A stretch of 64,000 bases of DNA from NCBI RefSeq assembly GCF_007474535.1, contig NZ_VKNW01000012.1, positions 42,848 to 106,847 of the forward strand, written 5' to 3'. Positions within the stretch are counted from its first letter, which is position 1; each line of letters opens with the position of its first letter. The notes below the pieces were generated by a model. That model was not told where the DNA came from. It searched no databases and worked only from the letters and a program-made list of their open reading frames with translations. Positions 16,646 to 25,140 of this stretch are shown in pieces. The stretch comes from Chryseobacterium echinoideorum (lineage in GTDB: Bacteria; Bacteroidota; Bacteroidia; Flavobacteriales; Weeksellaceae). The translations under genes and the position numbers were made by a program.

Positions 16646-17140
16646 ATGACTAACGAATTTGTATTAGAAGCCATCACAAGAGAATTCCCTGAATCTGTAA
16701 TTTCCAGTTCAGAACCTTACGGAATGTTGACTCTTGAAATTAAAAAAGATGACATCAAAAAAGTAATTCATTATCTTAGAGATTCTTCTTTAGAAATCAA
16801 TTTCCTTACAGATATTTGTGGAATTCACTATCCTGAATTTCCTGAAAAAGAAATAGGTGTAGTATATCATCTTCATAATATGATGACCAATTTCAGAATA
16901 CGCCTGAAAATATTCATGTCAAGAGAAAACATTGAAGTTGACTCTATGACTGAATTATATGCCGGAGCGAACTGGATGGAAAGGGAAACCTATGATTTTT
17001 TCGGAATTAAATTTAAAGGACACCCGGATCTGAGACCTATTCTGAATATGGAAGATCTCGGTTATCATCCAATGCTGAAAGAATACCGTTTGGAAGACGG
17101 AACAAGAACGGATAAAGACGATGCAATGTTCGGAAGATAA
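16646..17140 (+). CDS. nuoC: NADH-quinone oxidoreductase subunit C
   Basis: A 164-residue 30-kDa-type subunit of the complex I arm, with the family signature ANWMERETYDFFGIKFKGHPDLRPIL. It is a separate gene, not fused to nuoD as in enterobacteria. The following spacer holds seven heptamer units. Confidence 0.96.
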   Translation: MTNEFVLEAITREFPESVISSSEPYGMLTLEIKKDDIKKVIHYLRDSSLEINFLTDICGIHYPEFPEKEIGVVYHLHNMMTNFRIRLKIFMSRENIEVDSMTELYAGANWMERETYDFFGIKFKGHPDLRPILNMEDLGYHPMLKEYRLEDGTRTDKDDAMFGR

Positions 17141-17148
17141 AAAATAAT

Positions 17149-17197
17149 GCAATAAGCAATAAGCCGAAAGCTTAAAGCCTATAGCCTAAAGCATTTA
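17149..17197 (+). repeat. Heptamer array in nuoC-nuoD spacer
   Basis: Seven consecutive 7-bp units of the form GCnnnnA, in order GCAATAA, GCAATAA, GCCGAAA, GCTTAAA, GCCTATA, GCCTAAA, GCATTTA. They fill 49 nt and end 4 nt before the nuoD start. Confidence 0.8.
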
Positions 17198-17201
17198 AAT
17201 T

Positions 17202-18425
17202 ATGAAAGACAACTCATTATCTAATATACTCAACCAATACGACAGTAAGGAGCAGATTGACGGGCAGTTATATACCCTGAATCTGGGACCTACTCACCCT
17301 GCAACACACGGAATCTTTCAAAACGTACTTACGATGGACGGAGAGAGAATTCTGCATTCTGAGCAAACCGTTGGATATATTCACAGAGCATTTGAGAAAA
17401 TTTCTGAAAGAAGAAACTATTCTCAGATTACGACGCTCACAGATCGTATGAATTATTGCTCTGCGCCAATCAATAATCTTGGATGGCACATGACGGTAGA
17501 AAAACTCATCGGAGTTGAGGTTCCTAAACGTGTAGATTATATGCGTGTTATCCTGATGGAATTGGCAAGAATCGGTGACCATTTGATTTGTAACGGAGTA
17601 ACAGGAATGGATTCCGGAGCAATTACAGGTCTTACCTATATGTTTATTGAGAGAGAGCGTATCTATGATATGTACGAGCAGATATGCGGCGCAAGAATGA
17701 CAACCAATATGGGAAGAATCGGAGGTTTTGAAAGAGATTTCACTCCAAAATTCCATGAGCTGATCAAAGATTTTCTTAAAACTTTTCCGCCCAGATTTCA
17801 GGAATTCTGTAATCTTTTAGAAAGAAACAGAATCTTCATGGACAGAACCATAGGAACAGGTGGAATTTCAGCTGAAAGAGCTTTGAGTTATGGTTTTACA
17901 GGACCAAATTTACGTGCAGCAGGAGTTGATTATGACGTAAGAGTCGCACAACCTTATTCATCTTATCAGGATTTCGACTTTATCATTCCTGTAGGAACAG
18001 CCGGAGATACGTATGACCGTTTTATGGTTCGACAGCAGGAGATTTGGGAATCTATTAAAATTATTAAACAAGCTTACGAAAATCTTCCTGAAGGAGATTT
18101 CCATGCCGATGTTCCTGATTTTTACCTTCCTGAAAAAGCCGATGTTTATCAGAAAATGGAAGCTTTGATCTATCATTTCAAAATCGTAATGGGAGAAACA
18201 GATGTCCCTAAAGGTGAAGTGTACCATGCTGTAGAAGGTGGAAACGGAGAATTAGGTTTTTACCTCGTAAGTGATGGGGGAAGAAGTCCTTACAGACTGC
18301 ATTTCAGAAGACCTTGCTTTATCTATTATCAGGCTTATCCTGAAATGATTACAGGTTCTGTAATATCAGATGCGATCGTTACGATGTGTAGTATGAATAT
18401 TATTGCGGGAGAATTAGACGCATAA
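17202..18425 (+). CDS. nuoD: NADH-quinone oxidoreductase subunit D
   Basis: A 407-residue 49-kDa-type subunit that forms the quinone pocket with NuoB. Seen: LGPTHPATHGIF near the N-terminus, TVGYIHRAFEKI, NRIFMDRTIGTGGI and the C-terminal ending GELDA. Related to the large subunit of [NiFe] hydrogenases but without metal-binding cysteines. Confidence 0.97.
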   Translation: MKDNSLSNILNQYDSKEQIDGQLYTLNLGPTHPATHGIFQNVLTMDGERILHSEQTVGYIHRAFEKISERRNYSQITTLTDRMNYCSAPINNLGWHMTVEKLIGVEVPKRVDYMRVILMELARIGDHLICNGVTGMDSGAITGLTYMFIERERIYDMYEQICGARMTTNMGRIGGFERDFTPKFHELIKDFLKTFPPRFQEFCNLLERNRIFMDRTIGTGGISAERALSYGFTGPNLRAAGVDYDVRVAQPYSSYQDFDFIIPVGTAGDTYDRFMVRQQEIWESIKIIKQAYENLPEGDFHADVPDFYLPEKADVYQKMEALIYHFKIVMGETDVPKGEVYHAVEGGNGELGFYLVSDGGRSPYRLHFRRPCFIYYQAYPEMITGSVISDAIVTMCSMNIIAGELDA

Positions 18426-18434
18426 AAAGAAGAC

Positions 18435-18523
18435 GTCAGACATCAGATTTTAGATGTTAGACTCTTTACTTTATATATAAAATTTAAAATCTGATGTCTG
18501 AAATCTGGCATCTGAAATCTTAG
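18435..18523 (+). repeat. Inverted heptamer arrays between nuoD and nuoE
   Basis: Left heptamers GTCAGAC, ATCAGAT, TTTAGAT, GTTAGAC (18435-18462) face right heptamers ATCTGAT, GTCTGAA, ATCTGGC, ATCTGAA, ATCTTAG (18489-18523). Inside them, 18436-18452 and 18485-18501 are perfect 17-bp inverted repeats around a 32-nt loop, so the mRNA should fold into a large hairpin. Confidence 0.85.
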
Positions 18524-18530
18524 ATAAAAA

Positions 18531-19040
18531 ATGAGCGAAACAATAGCTTTTAAACCAGAAAGTTTAGCACAGGTTCACAAAATTATTGCAAGATATCCGG
18601 AAGGAAAACAAAAATCAGCTTTAATTCCTGTTTTGCATTTAGCACAAAAAGAATTTGGTGGGTGGTTAGACGTTCCTGTAATGGATTATGTAGCTGATTT
18701 GTTGACTATTAAACCTATTGAAGTATACGAAGTTGCTACTTTCTATACCATGTTTAATATGAAACCGGTTGGGAAATATGTTTTAGAGGTTTGCAGAACA
18801 GGACCTTGCATGGTTTCGGGAAGTGAAAAAATACTTAATCACATCAGAACCAAGCTGAATATTAAGGACGGACAAACTACTGAAGACGGAATGTTTACAT
18901 TAAAACCGGCTGAATGTCTTGGTGCTTGTGGATACGCTCCGATGATGCAGCTCGGTAAATTCTTTCATGAAAATTTAACGATAGAAAAAGTAGACGAAAT
19001 CCTTGATCTTTGCAGAGAAGGACAGATTGATCTGGGCTAA
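18531..19040 (+). CDS. nuoE: NADH-quinone oxidoreductase subunit E
   Basis: A 169-residue 24-kDa subunit of the NADH module with a thioredoxin-like [2Fe-2S] domain. Ligands are in CRTGPCMVSG and CLGACGYAPM. The N-terminal helical part (AQKEFGGWLDVPVMDYVA) is typical. Confidence 0.97.
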   Translation: MSETIAFKPESLAQVHKIIARYPEGKQKSALIPVLHLAQKEFGGWLDVPVMDYVADLLTIKPIEVYEVATFYTMFNMKPVGKYVLEVCRTGPCMVSGSEKILNHIRTKLNIKDGQTTEDGMFTLKPAECLGACGYAPMMQLGKFFHENLTIEKVDEILDLCREGQIDLG

Positions 19041-19114
19041 AATAATTTTAAACTAATTAAAAAAAGCGTATAGCATAGTGAAAGCTAGAAACTATTCGCT
19101 AAAAGCATATAACA
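19041..19114 (+). repeat. Degenerate GC-led repeat in nuoE-nuoF spacer
   Basis: The spacer holds units GCGTATA, GCATAGT, GCTAAAA and GCATATA, several in 7-bp register, resembling the nuoC-nuoD array in a more decayed state. Confidence 0.5.
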
Positions 19115-20467
19115 ATGAGTAAAAAACTTTTACTTAAAGACGCACACATAGAAGGTATACGTTACTTTGAAACTTACCGTAAACAGGGAGGTTACACCGC
19201 AGCGGAAAAAGCTTTGAAAATGACACCGGATGAAATTCTGGAAGAAGTAAAAGCTTCAGGACTTCGTGGTCGTGGTGGTGCAGGTTTCCCTACAGGCATG
19301 AAATGGAGTTTTTTGGCAAAACCGGAAGGCGTTCCAAGACACTTGGTAGTAAATGCTGATGAATCTGAACCGGGAACTTTCAAAGACAGATACCTGATGG
19401 AGTTTCTTCCTCATTTATTGATCGAAGGAATGCTGATTTCATCTTACTGTTTGGGTTCAAATGTTTCTTACATTTACATCCGTGGAGAATATTCCTGGAT
19501 TCCTGATATTCTTGAAGAAGCTATTGAAGAAGCTAAAGCAGCCGGATTTTTAGGTAAAAATATTTTAGGAAGCGGTTTCGATTGTGAAATTTACGTTCAA
19601 AGAGGAGGTGGAGCATACATCTGTGGTGAAGAAACCGCATTGCTTGAATCTCTTGAAGGAAAAAGAGGAAATCCAAGACTAAAACCGCCATTCCCGGCTG
19701 TAAAAGGACTTTGGGAAAGACCAACGGTAGTAAATAATGTTGAATCTATTGCGGCAGTGGTTCCAATCATTGATATTACAGGAGCCGAATATGCTAAAAT
19801 TGGAGTAGGTAGATCCACAGGTACAAAGTTGATTTCCGCTTGTGGTAACATCAACAAACCGGGAGTTTATGAGATCGACATGACCATTACGGTTGAGGAA
19901 TTTATCTACTCTGAAGAATATTGTGGAGGAATTAAAGACGGGAAAAGATTAAAAGCCTGTATCCCTGGAGGAAGCTCAGTTCCTATTGTTCCTGCTAATT
20001 TATTATTGAAAACCGTAAACGGAGAACCAAGATACATGAACTACGAATCATTGGCAGACGGAGGTTTTGCTACCGGAACCATGATGGGTTCAGGAGGTTT
20101 CATCGTGTTGGATGAAGATCAATGTATCGTAGAACATACGATGACTTTGGCGAGATTTTATAACCACGAAAGTTGTGGGCAATGTACTCCTTGCCGTGAA
20201 GGAACAGGATGGATGTACAAGATTTTAAAGAAAATAGAAAACGGACAAGGAAAAATGGAAGATATTGATTTGCTTTGGGACATCCAGAGAAAAATCGAAG
20301 GAAATACAATTTGTCCATTAGGAGATGCAGCAGCTTGGCCTGTTGCAGCAGCGATCCGTCATTTCAGAGATGAATTTGAGTGGCATATTAAAAATCCGGA
20401 ATTGTGCTTAACGCAAAACTATGGATTGGCAAATTATGCAGATCCTATTCCGTCCACTGTTAGTTAA
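19115..20467 (+). CDS. nuoF: NADH-quinone oxidoreductase subunit F
   Basis: A 450-residue NADH-binding 51-kDa subunit. NADH/FMN site: GLRGRGGAGFPTGMKWSF and RGGGAYICGEETALLESLEG. The [4Fe-4S] N3 ligands are in ESCGQCTPCREG and the distal cysteine in NTICPLGDAAAW. Standard length. The next gene is not nuoG but an unrelated outer-membrane-type protein. Confidence 0.98.
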   Translation: MSKKLLLKDAHIEGIRYFETYRKQGGYTAAEKALKMTPDEILEEVKASGLRGRGGAGFPTGMKWSFLAKPEGVPRHLVVNADESEPGTFKDRYLMEFLPHLLIEGMLISSYCLGSNVSYIYIRGEYSWIPDILEEAIEEAKAAGFLGKNILGSGFDCEIYVQRGGGAYICGEETALLESLEGKRGNPRLKPPFPAVKGLWERPTVVNNVESIAAVVPIIDITGAEYAKIGVGRSTGTKLISACGNINKPGVYEIDMTITVEEFIYSEEYCGGIKDGKRLKACIPGGSSVPIVPANLLLKTVNGEPRYMNYESLADGGFATGTMMGSGGFIVLDEDQCIVEHTMTLARFYNHESCGQCTPCREGTGWMYKILKKIENGQGKMEDIDLLWDIQRKIEGNTICPLGDAAAWPVAAAIRHFRDEFEWHIKNPELCLTQNYGLANYADPIPSTVS

Positions 20468-20490
20468 TTTATAATTTATTTAGGCACAAA

Positions 20491-21306
20491 TTGAAAAAAA
20501 AGTTTTCATTACTGCTGTTTTTAGTAGTAGCGTCTGTTGTAAGCGCACAAACAGAACCCTTCAAAAAAGGGTCTGTAATGATTTTTTGGGGTTGGAACAA
20601 TGCAAAATATTCAAACTCAGACATTCATTTTAAAGGGAAAGATTACGACTTTCAGCTGGATAATGTGGTCGCTCATGACAGACAGACCAAATTTGATTGG
20701 AATATTTATTTCAATCCGGGAAATTTAACTATTCCACAGGTAAATTATAGAATTACCTATTTCCCTAAAGATAATTTCGGGATTACCTTAGGAATGGATC
20801 ATATGAAATATGTGATGGATCAGAATCAGGTTGTAGATTTTAAAGGATACATCCACGATCCAAAATATTCCGGAATGATAAATAATGGTAAAGTAGATCT
20901 TAAAGATGCTGAGTTTTTGACATTCGAGCATACAGACGGTCTTAATTACATCAATATTGGAGCGCAGAAGTATCATAATGTTCTAAACAAAAAAAATGTT
21001 GATCTATTTTTGAGTTACGGAGCAGGATTAGGAGCTTTACTGCCTAAGTCTAATGTGAGACTGATGGGAAATGAAAGAAGTGACAGATTTCATCTCGCAG
21101 GCTTTGGTTTAGATGCGAGAGCTGCGGTAAGTGTGGTTGCCATAAGACACATTGTTGTACAGGCAGAGGGTAAATTAGGCTATATCAATATGCCTGATAT
21201 AAAAACAACGCTGAACAACAAACAGGATAAGGCAATGCAAGATTTTGTATATGCACAGTTCAATTTTGGAATAGGATATACATTCAATACTAAAAAGTAT
21301 AATTAA
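20491..21306 (+). CDS. Outer-membrane beta-barrel-like protein embedded in nuo operon
   Basis: A 271-residue protein starting at TTG with a cleavable signal peptide (MKKKFSLLLFLVVASVVSAQ). The mature part has alternating amphipathic beta strands and ends in an aromatic-rich strand (FNFGIGYTFNTKKYN), suggesting an 8- to 10-strand barrel. It lies between nuoF (23 nt upstream) and nuoG (46 nt downstream) in the same direction, so it must be cotranscribed with complex I. No family recognised. The TTG start gives a canonical signal peptide and no better start exists upstream. Confidence 0.8.
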   Translation: MKKKFSLLLFLVVASVVSAQTEPFKKGSVMIFWGWNNAKYSNSDIHFKGKDYDFQLDNVVAHDRQTKFDWNIYFNPGNLTIPQVNYRITYFPKDNFGITLGMDHMKYVMDQNQVVDFKGYIHDPKYSGMINNGKVDLKDAEFLTFEHTDGLNYINIGAQKYHNVLNKKNVDLFLSYGAGLGALLPKSNVRLMGNERSDRFHLAGFGLDARAAVSVVAIRHIVVQAEGKLGYINMPDIKTTLNNKQDKAMQDFVYAQFNFGIGYTFNTKKYN

Positions 21307-21352
21307 AATAGAGCTTAAAAGCTTTTTAAAGCATAAGCGAAAAGCATAGAAT
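21307..21352 (+). repeat. Degenerate GC-led repeat before nuoG
   Basis: Repeated units GCTTAAA, GCTTTTTAAA, GCATAA, GCGAAAA, GCATAGA resemble the nuoC-nuoD heptamers, with imperfect register. Confidence 0.45.
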
Positions 21353-22351
21353 ATGAGCGAAGAGGTTAAAAAATTCAAAATAACTATAGACGGACAGACT
21401 ACTGAAGTTTTGCCTGGAACTTCTATTTTGGAAGCTGCAAGACAAATCGGCGGAAAATCTGTACCTCCTGCAATGTGCTACTACAGCAAGCTGGAAACAA
21501 GTGGAGGACGATGCAGAACATGTCTGGTAGAAGTTTCTAAAGGTTCAGAAGCAGATCCGCGTCCTATGCCAAAATTGGTAGCAAGCTGCAGAACCAATGT
21601 GATGGATGGTATGGAAGTAAAAAACCTTTCTTCTGAAAAAGCTCAGGAAGGGAGAAAGGCTGTTACCGAATTTCTTTTGGTAAACCATCCTTTAGATTGC
21701 CCGGTTTGTGATCAGGCAGGAGAATGTCATCTTCAGGATTTGGGTTACGAACACGGAAATCTTGAAACCAGAACCGAGTTTGAAAGAAACACTTACGATG
21801 CAGACGATTTAGGTCCTCACATCAAATTAAATATGAACCGCTGTATTCTTTGCGCAAGATGTGTATTGGCAGCAAACCAATTAACTGGCGAAAGAGAACA
21901 CGGAATTTTGTTCAGAGGAGATCACGCTGAAATTTCTACTTATCTCAACAAAGCTTTAGATAATGATTTCATCGGAAATGTAATCGACGTTTGTCCGGTT
22001 GGAGCATTAACCGACAGAACAGCACGTTTTGCAAGCAGAGTTTGGTTTACAAAGCCAATGAATGGTTCTTGTAAATGCGATAAGTGTTCAGGAAAAGCGA
22101 CGGTTTACCTTAAAGGTGATGAAGTAGTAAGAGTAACCGCAAGAAAAGACCAATGGGGAGAAGTTGAAGAATTTATCTGTGATACCTGCCGTTTCGAAAG
22201 AAAGAATTTAAGCGATTGGAACATCGAAGGCCCAAGACATATCGACAGACATTCGGTAATTTCATTAAATCATTATGAAAAACCTAAAGACGAATTAAGA
22301 GTTTTAGACAATCCTATGGCTAAAGAAATCAGCGAAAAAGACGAAAAATAA
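21353..22351 (+). CDS. nuoG: NADH-quinone oxidoreductase subunit G, short form
   Basis: A 332-residue protein with the N-terminal Fe-S part of NuoG only. It has the [2Fe-2S] site CYYSKLETSGGRCRTC, the His/Cys cluster site HPLDCPVCDQAGECHLQ and NRCILCARC followed by DVCPVGAL. A further cysteine set CKCDKC and CDTC marks the start of the molybdopterin-type domain. The ~550-residue molybdopterin-like C-terminal domain of E. coli NuoG is absent. No frame remnants follow, and this short form is usual in flavobacteria, so it is not a pseudogene. Confidence 0.95.
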   Translation: MSEEVKKFKITIDGQTTEVLPGTSILEAARQIGGKSVPPAMCYYSKLETSGGRCRTCLVEVSKGSEADPRPMPKLVASCRTNVMDGMEVKNLSSEKAQEGRKAVTEFLLVNHPLDCPVCDQAGECHLQDLGYEHGNLETRTEFERNTYDADDLGPHIKLNMNRCILCARCVLAANQLTGEREHGILFRGDHAEISTYLNKALDNDFIGNVIDVCPVGALTDRTARFASRVWFTKPMNGSCKCDKCSGKATVYLKGDEVVRVTARKDQWGEVEEFICDTCRFERKNLSDWNIEGPRHIDRHSVISLNHYEKPKDELRVLDNPMAKEISEKDEK

Positions 22352-22352
22352 A

Positions 22353-22516
22353 GAAGATAGATGCTTGAAGCTTGATGATGGATGTTTTTAATTATAAAAC
22401 ACTACCATCCAACTTCAAACATTTTAAACTTTTAAAATAAATAATTTGATAATGCGATGATGAGTTGTGCGGCGAATTGCTAAACATCCAGCTTCCAGCT
22501 CCCATCTTCAAACATT
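22353..22516 (+). repeat. Facing heptamer arrays in nuoG-nuoH spacer
   Basis: Left units GAAGATA, GATGCTT, GAAGCTT, GATGATG, GATGTTT (22353-22387) are followed by near-complementary units CATCCAA, CTTCAAA (22406-22419) and, further on, CAGCTTC, CAGCTCC, CATCTTC, AAACATT (22489-22516). All keep a 7-bp register within each block. Confidence 0.75.
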
Positions 22517-22527
22517 TAAAATAAAAA

Positions 22528-23592
22528 ATGGATTTAATTACATTTAAATTAATACTCGTACTGGCTCTTTTCCTGTTATCATTAACAATAGCGGCCTACT
22601 CTACCTGGGCAGAAAGAAAAGTTGCAGCAATCATGCAGGACAGAATCGGTCCCAACAGATCAGGACCATTCGGTTTATTGCAGCCTCTTGCGGATGGTGG
22701 TAAATTTTTCTTTAAAGAAGATTTTACACCGGCTAACGCAGAAAAGTTTCTTTTCGTGTTGGGACCTGCATTGGTGATGTTTATTTCATTGATTACCGGA
22801 GCGGTTATTCCTTGGGGTAAAACACTGAACTTTGGCGGAATTTCTTATGATTTACAGGTAGCTAACATTGATGTTGGGGTACTTTTCATCATCGGAATGG
22901 CATCAATCGGCGTTTACGGAATCATGATCGGAGGCTGGGCTTCCAACAACAAGTATTCTTTATTAGGTGCAATCAGAGCTTCTTCGCAGATGATTTCATA
23001 CGAATTGGCAATGGGTCTTGCATTACTTTCTATCATTATGATGACAGGAAGTTTAGATTTAAAAGTAATTACTGAAAATCAAACCGAAGGAAAACTTTGG
23101 GGAATTATCCCAATCGGTTCCGGGATGAACTGGAATATTTTCTACCAACCTTTAGCATTCCTGATCTTCTTCGTGGCTGCTTTGGCAGAAACCAACCGTC
23201 ACCCTTTTGACTTACCTGAGTGTGAATCTGAATTGGTAACAGGATACTCTACCGAATATTCATCTATGAAATTAGGTTTATACATGTTCGGTGAATATGT
23301 AAATATGTTTATTTCTAATGCTTTCATGGTGGTTCTTTTCTTTGGAGGTTATAATTATCCGGGAATTGAATGGGTAACTCAGAACTGGGGAGAAAATACG
23401 GCAGGTATTTTGAGTATCGTGGCATTTTTAACAAAAACAGTAATCGGAATTTTGATCTTTATGTGGATCAGATGGACGTTACCAAGGTTCAGATATGACC
23501 AGTTGATGCATTTAGGATGGAAAACATTAATTCCGTTGGCATTGGTCAATTTGATGATTACAGGAGCTGTGATTTTGGCTTTCGGTAATTAA
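22528..23592 (+). CDS. nuoH: NADH-quinone oxidoreductase subunit H
   Basis: A 354-residue membrane subunit that, with B and D, encloses the quinone channel. Seen: AERKVAAIMQDRIGPNRSGPFGLLQPLADG after the first helix, ETNRHPFDLPECESELVTGY with the conserved acidic loop, and several hydrophobic helices to a C-terminal RWTLPRFRYDQLM segment. Confidence 0.97.
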   Translation: MDLITFKLILVLALFLLSLTIAAYSTWAERKVAAIMQDRIGPNRSGPFGLLQPLADGGKFFFKEDFTPANAEKFLFVLGPALVMFISLITGAVIPWGKTLNFGGISYDLQVANIDVGVLFIIGMASIGVYGIMIGGWASNNKYSLLGAIRASSQMISYELAMGLALLSIIMMTGSLDLKVITENQTEGKLWGIIPIGSGMNWNIFYQPLAFLIFFVAALAETNRHPFDLPECESELVTGYSTEYSSMKLGLYMFGEYVNMFISNAFMVVLFFGGYNYPGIEWVTQNWGENTAGILSIVAFLTKTVIGILIFMWIRWTLPRFRYDQLMHLGWKTLIPLALVNLMITGAVILAFGN

Positions 23593-23745
23593 TTTGAAAA
23601 TGAAATAATTTGAGAATTTGAAAATGAGACAACTCTTTTCCATTCTTAAGAAGATATAAATTTGAAAATGAGCTGATGAGAAAGCAGCGATGAGATAACT
23701 TCCATCACCCAGCTTCCATCTTCCAACATTTAATAATAATAGAAA
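23593..23745 (+). repeat. Heptamer-periodic spacer between nuoH and nuoI
   Basis: A 153-nt spacer. The clearest block is CATCACC, CAGCTTC, CATCTTC, CAACATT at 23703-23730. The left part repeats TTTGAAAATGA at three places, roughly the same periodic pattern in opposite sense. Confidence 0.65.
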
Positions 23746-24303
23746 ATGAAACTTACAAACAGATCTAAAGTTGTTTCAAATAAAGAGATGACCTTTTCTG
23801 AGAAAATCTACCTTCCGGCGATTTTCAAAGGAATGGGGATTACTTTCAAGCATGCTGTGAGAACAGTAGTTAAGGGTGCTCCTGCAGTTTACTCTTACCC
23901 TGAAGTTCAAAAACCAAGAACTGAAATCTGGAGAGGTCAGCACGTTCTGAAAAGAGACGAGGAAGGCAGAGAAAGATGTACAGCTTGCGGATTATGTGCC
24001 GTAGCTTGTCCTGCTGAAGCCATCACGATGACGGCTGCAGAGAGAACAAAGGAAGAAAAACACCTTTACAGAGAAGAAAAATACGCATCAGTATACGAAA
24101 TCAATATGTTGAGATGTATTTTCTGCGGTATGTGCGAAGAGGCTTGTCCGAAATCTGCAATTTATCTTACAGACCGTTTGGTGGACGTAGAAACCAACAG
24201 AGGTTCTTTTATCTATGGAAAAGATAAATTGGTTGAAAAAATAAATGAAAGGATTGATATCACCGAAAGACAATCCGAGAAACAAAAAAATGCGGTAAAA
24301 TAA
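23746..24303 (+). CDS. nuoI: NADH-quinone oxidoreductase subunit I
   Basis: A 185-residue ferredoxin-like subunit with two [4Fe-4S] sites (N6a and N6b): CTACGLCAVACPAEAI and CIFCGMCEEACPKSAI. It passes electrons toward NuoB. Its stop codon overlaps the nuoJ start by one base. Confidence 0.97.
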   Translation: MKLTNRSKVVSNKEMTFSEKIYLPAIFKGMGITFKHAVRTVVKGAPAVYSYPEVQKPRTEIWRGQHVLKRDEEGRERCTACGLCAVACPAEAITMTAAERTKEEKHLYREEKYASVYEINMLRCIFCGMCEEACPKSAIYLTDRLVDVETNRGSFIYGKDKLVEKINERIDITERQSEKQKNAVK

Positions 24304-24800
24304 TGGATCAGTTTTTATTTTTCTTGGTGGCTTTTTTAGCAGTGGCAAGTGCTGTTTATTTTGTATTTGCAAAAAATCCTTTGTATGCTATTTTGTCATT
24401 AATTGTTACAATGTTTTCGATTGCCGGAATGTATATTCTCCTGAATGCACAATTCCTTGCAATCATCCAGATCATCGTTTACGCCGGAGCCATCATGGTT
24501 TTATTCCTTTATATTTTAATGATGCTTAATCTTAATAAGGAAGACGAAAGTAAGAAGAACAATACTTTAAAATTTATTGGAGTTTTTACAGCAGGTCTTT
24601 TATTAGTAGGTGTTTTAGGCGTTTTCAGAGGTGTTCAGGAAAAACACGTTTTGGTTGAAAATGTTGATCAGGGTGTCGGTCTTACGAAAAATCTCGGGAG
24701 ACTTTTATTCAATGAATATGTTTTGCCGTTTGAGCTTGCTTCCATCCTGATTTTGGCAGGTATTGTAGGTGCGGTACTAATCGGTAAAAAAGATTTATAA
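24303..24800 (+). CDS. nuoJ: NADH-quinone oxidoreductase subunit J
   Basis: A 165-residue integral membrane subunit with five predicted helices. Conserved segment: FLAIIQIIVYAGAIMVLFLYILMML. TAATG overlap with nuoI indicates translational coupling. Confidence 0.95.
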   Translation: MDQFLFFLVAFLAVASAVYFVFAKNPLYAILSLIVTMFSIAGMYILLNAQFLAIIQIIVYAGAIMVLFLYILMMLNLNKEDESKKNNTLKFIGVFTAGLLLVGVLGVFRGVQEKHVLVENVDQGVGLTKNLGRLLFNEYVLPFELASILILAGIVGAVLIGKKDL

Positions 24801-24804
24801 AATT

Positions 24805-25134
24805 ATGGGAGAAGTAAATACATTTATGCAAAGCATTCCTTTGGAATATTTCATTACTCTTTGTTCAGTTTTATTCTGCCTGGGAGTTTTGGGAGTATTG
24901 CTTAGAAAAAATGCGATTGTAATTTTGGGTTGTGTAGAGCTTATGCTTAATTCTGTAAACCTTTTATTGGCTGCATTTGCGGCATACAACGGGAACAGCG
25001 ATGGACAGCTGTTGGTTTTTTTCATCATGGTCGTTGCGGCAGCCGAAGTAGCGGTTGGTTTGGCGATTATTGCGATGTTATATAGAAACACCCGTTCTGT
25101 AGATGTAGGAATTTTTAATAAATTAAAAGGATAA
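24805..25134 (+). CDS. nuoK: NADH-quinone oxidoreductase subunit K
   Basis: A 109-residue, three-helix membrane subunit. Conserved: NAIVILGCVELMLNSVNLLL with the proton-channel glutamate, then AAAEVAVGLAIIAMLYR with the second glutamate. Confidence 0.96.
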   Translation: MGEVNTFMQSIPLEYFITLCSVLFCLGVLGVLLRKNAIVILGCVELMLNSVNLLLAAFAAYNGNSDGQLLVFFIMVVAAAEVAVGLAIIAMLYRNTRSVDVGIFNKLKG

Positions 25135-25140
25135 GAAAGA

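Noticed and set aside
21353..22351. nuoG as a truncated pseudogene
   Set aside because: Cluster ligands are intact, no remnant of the large domain follows, and the short form is usual for flavobacteria.
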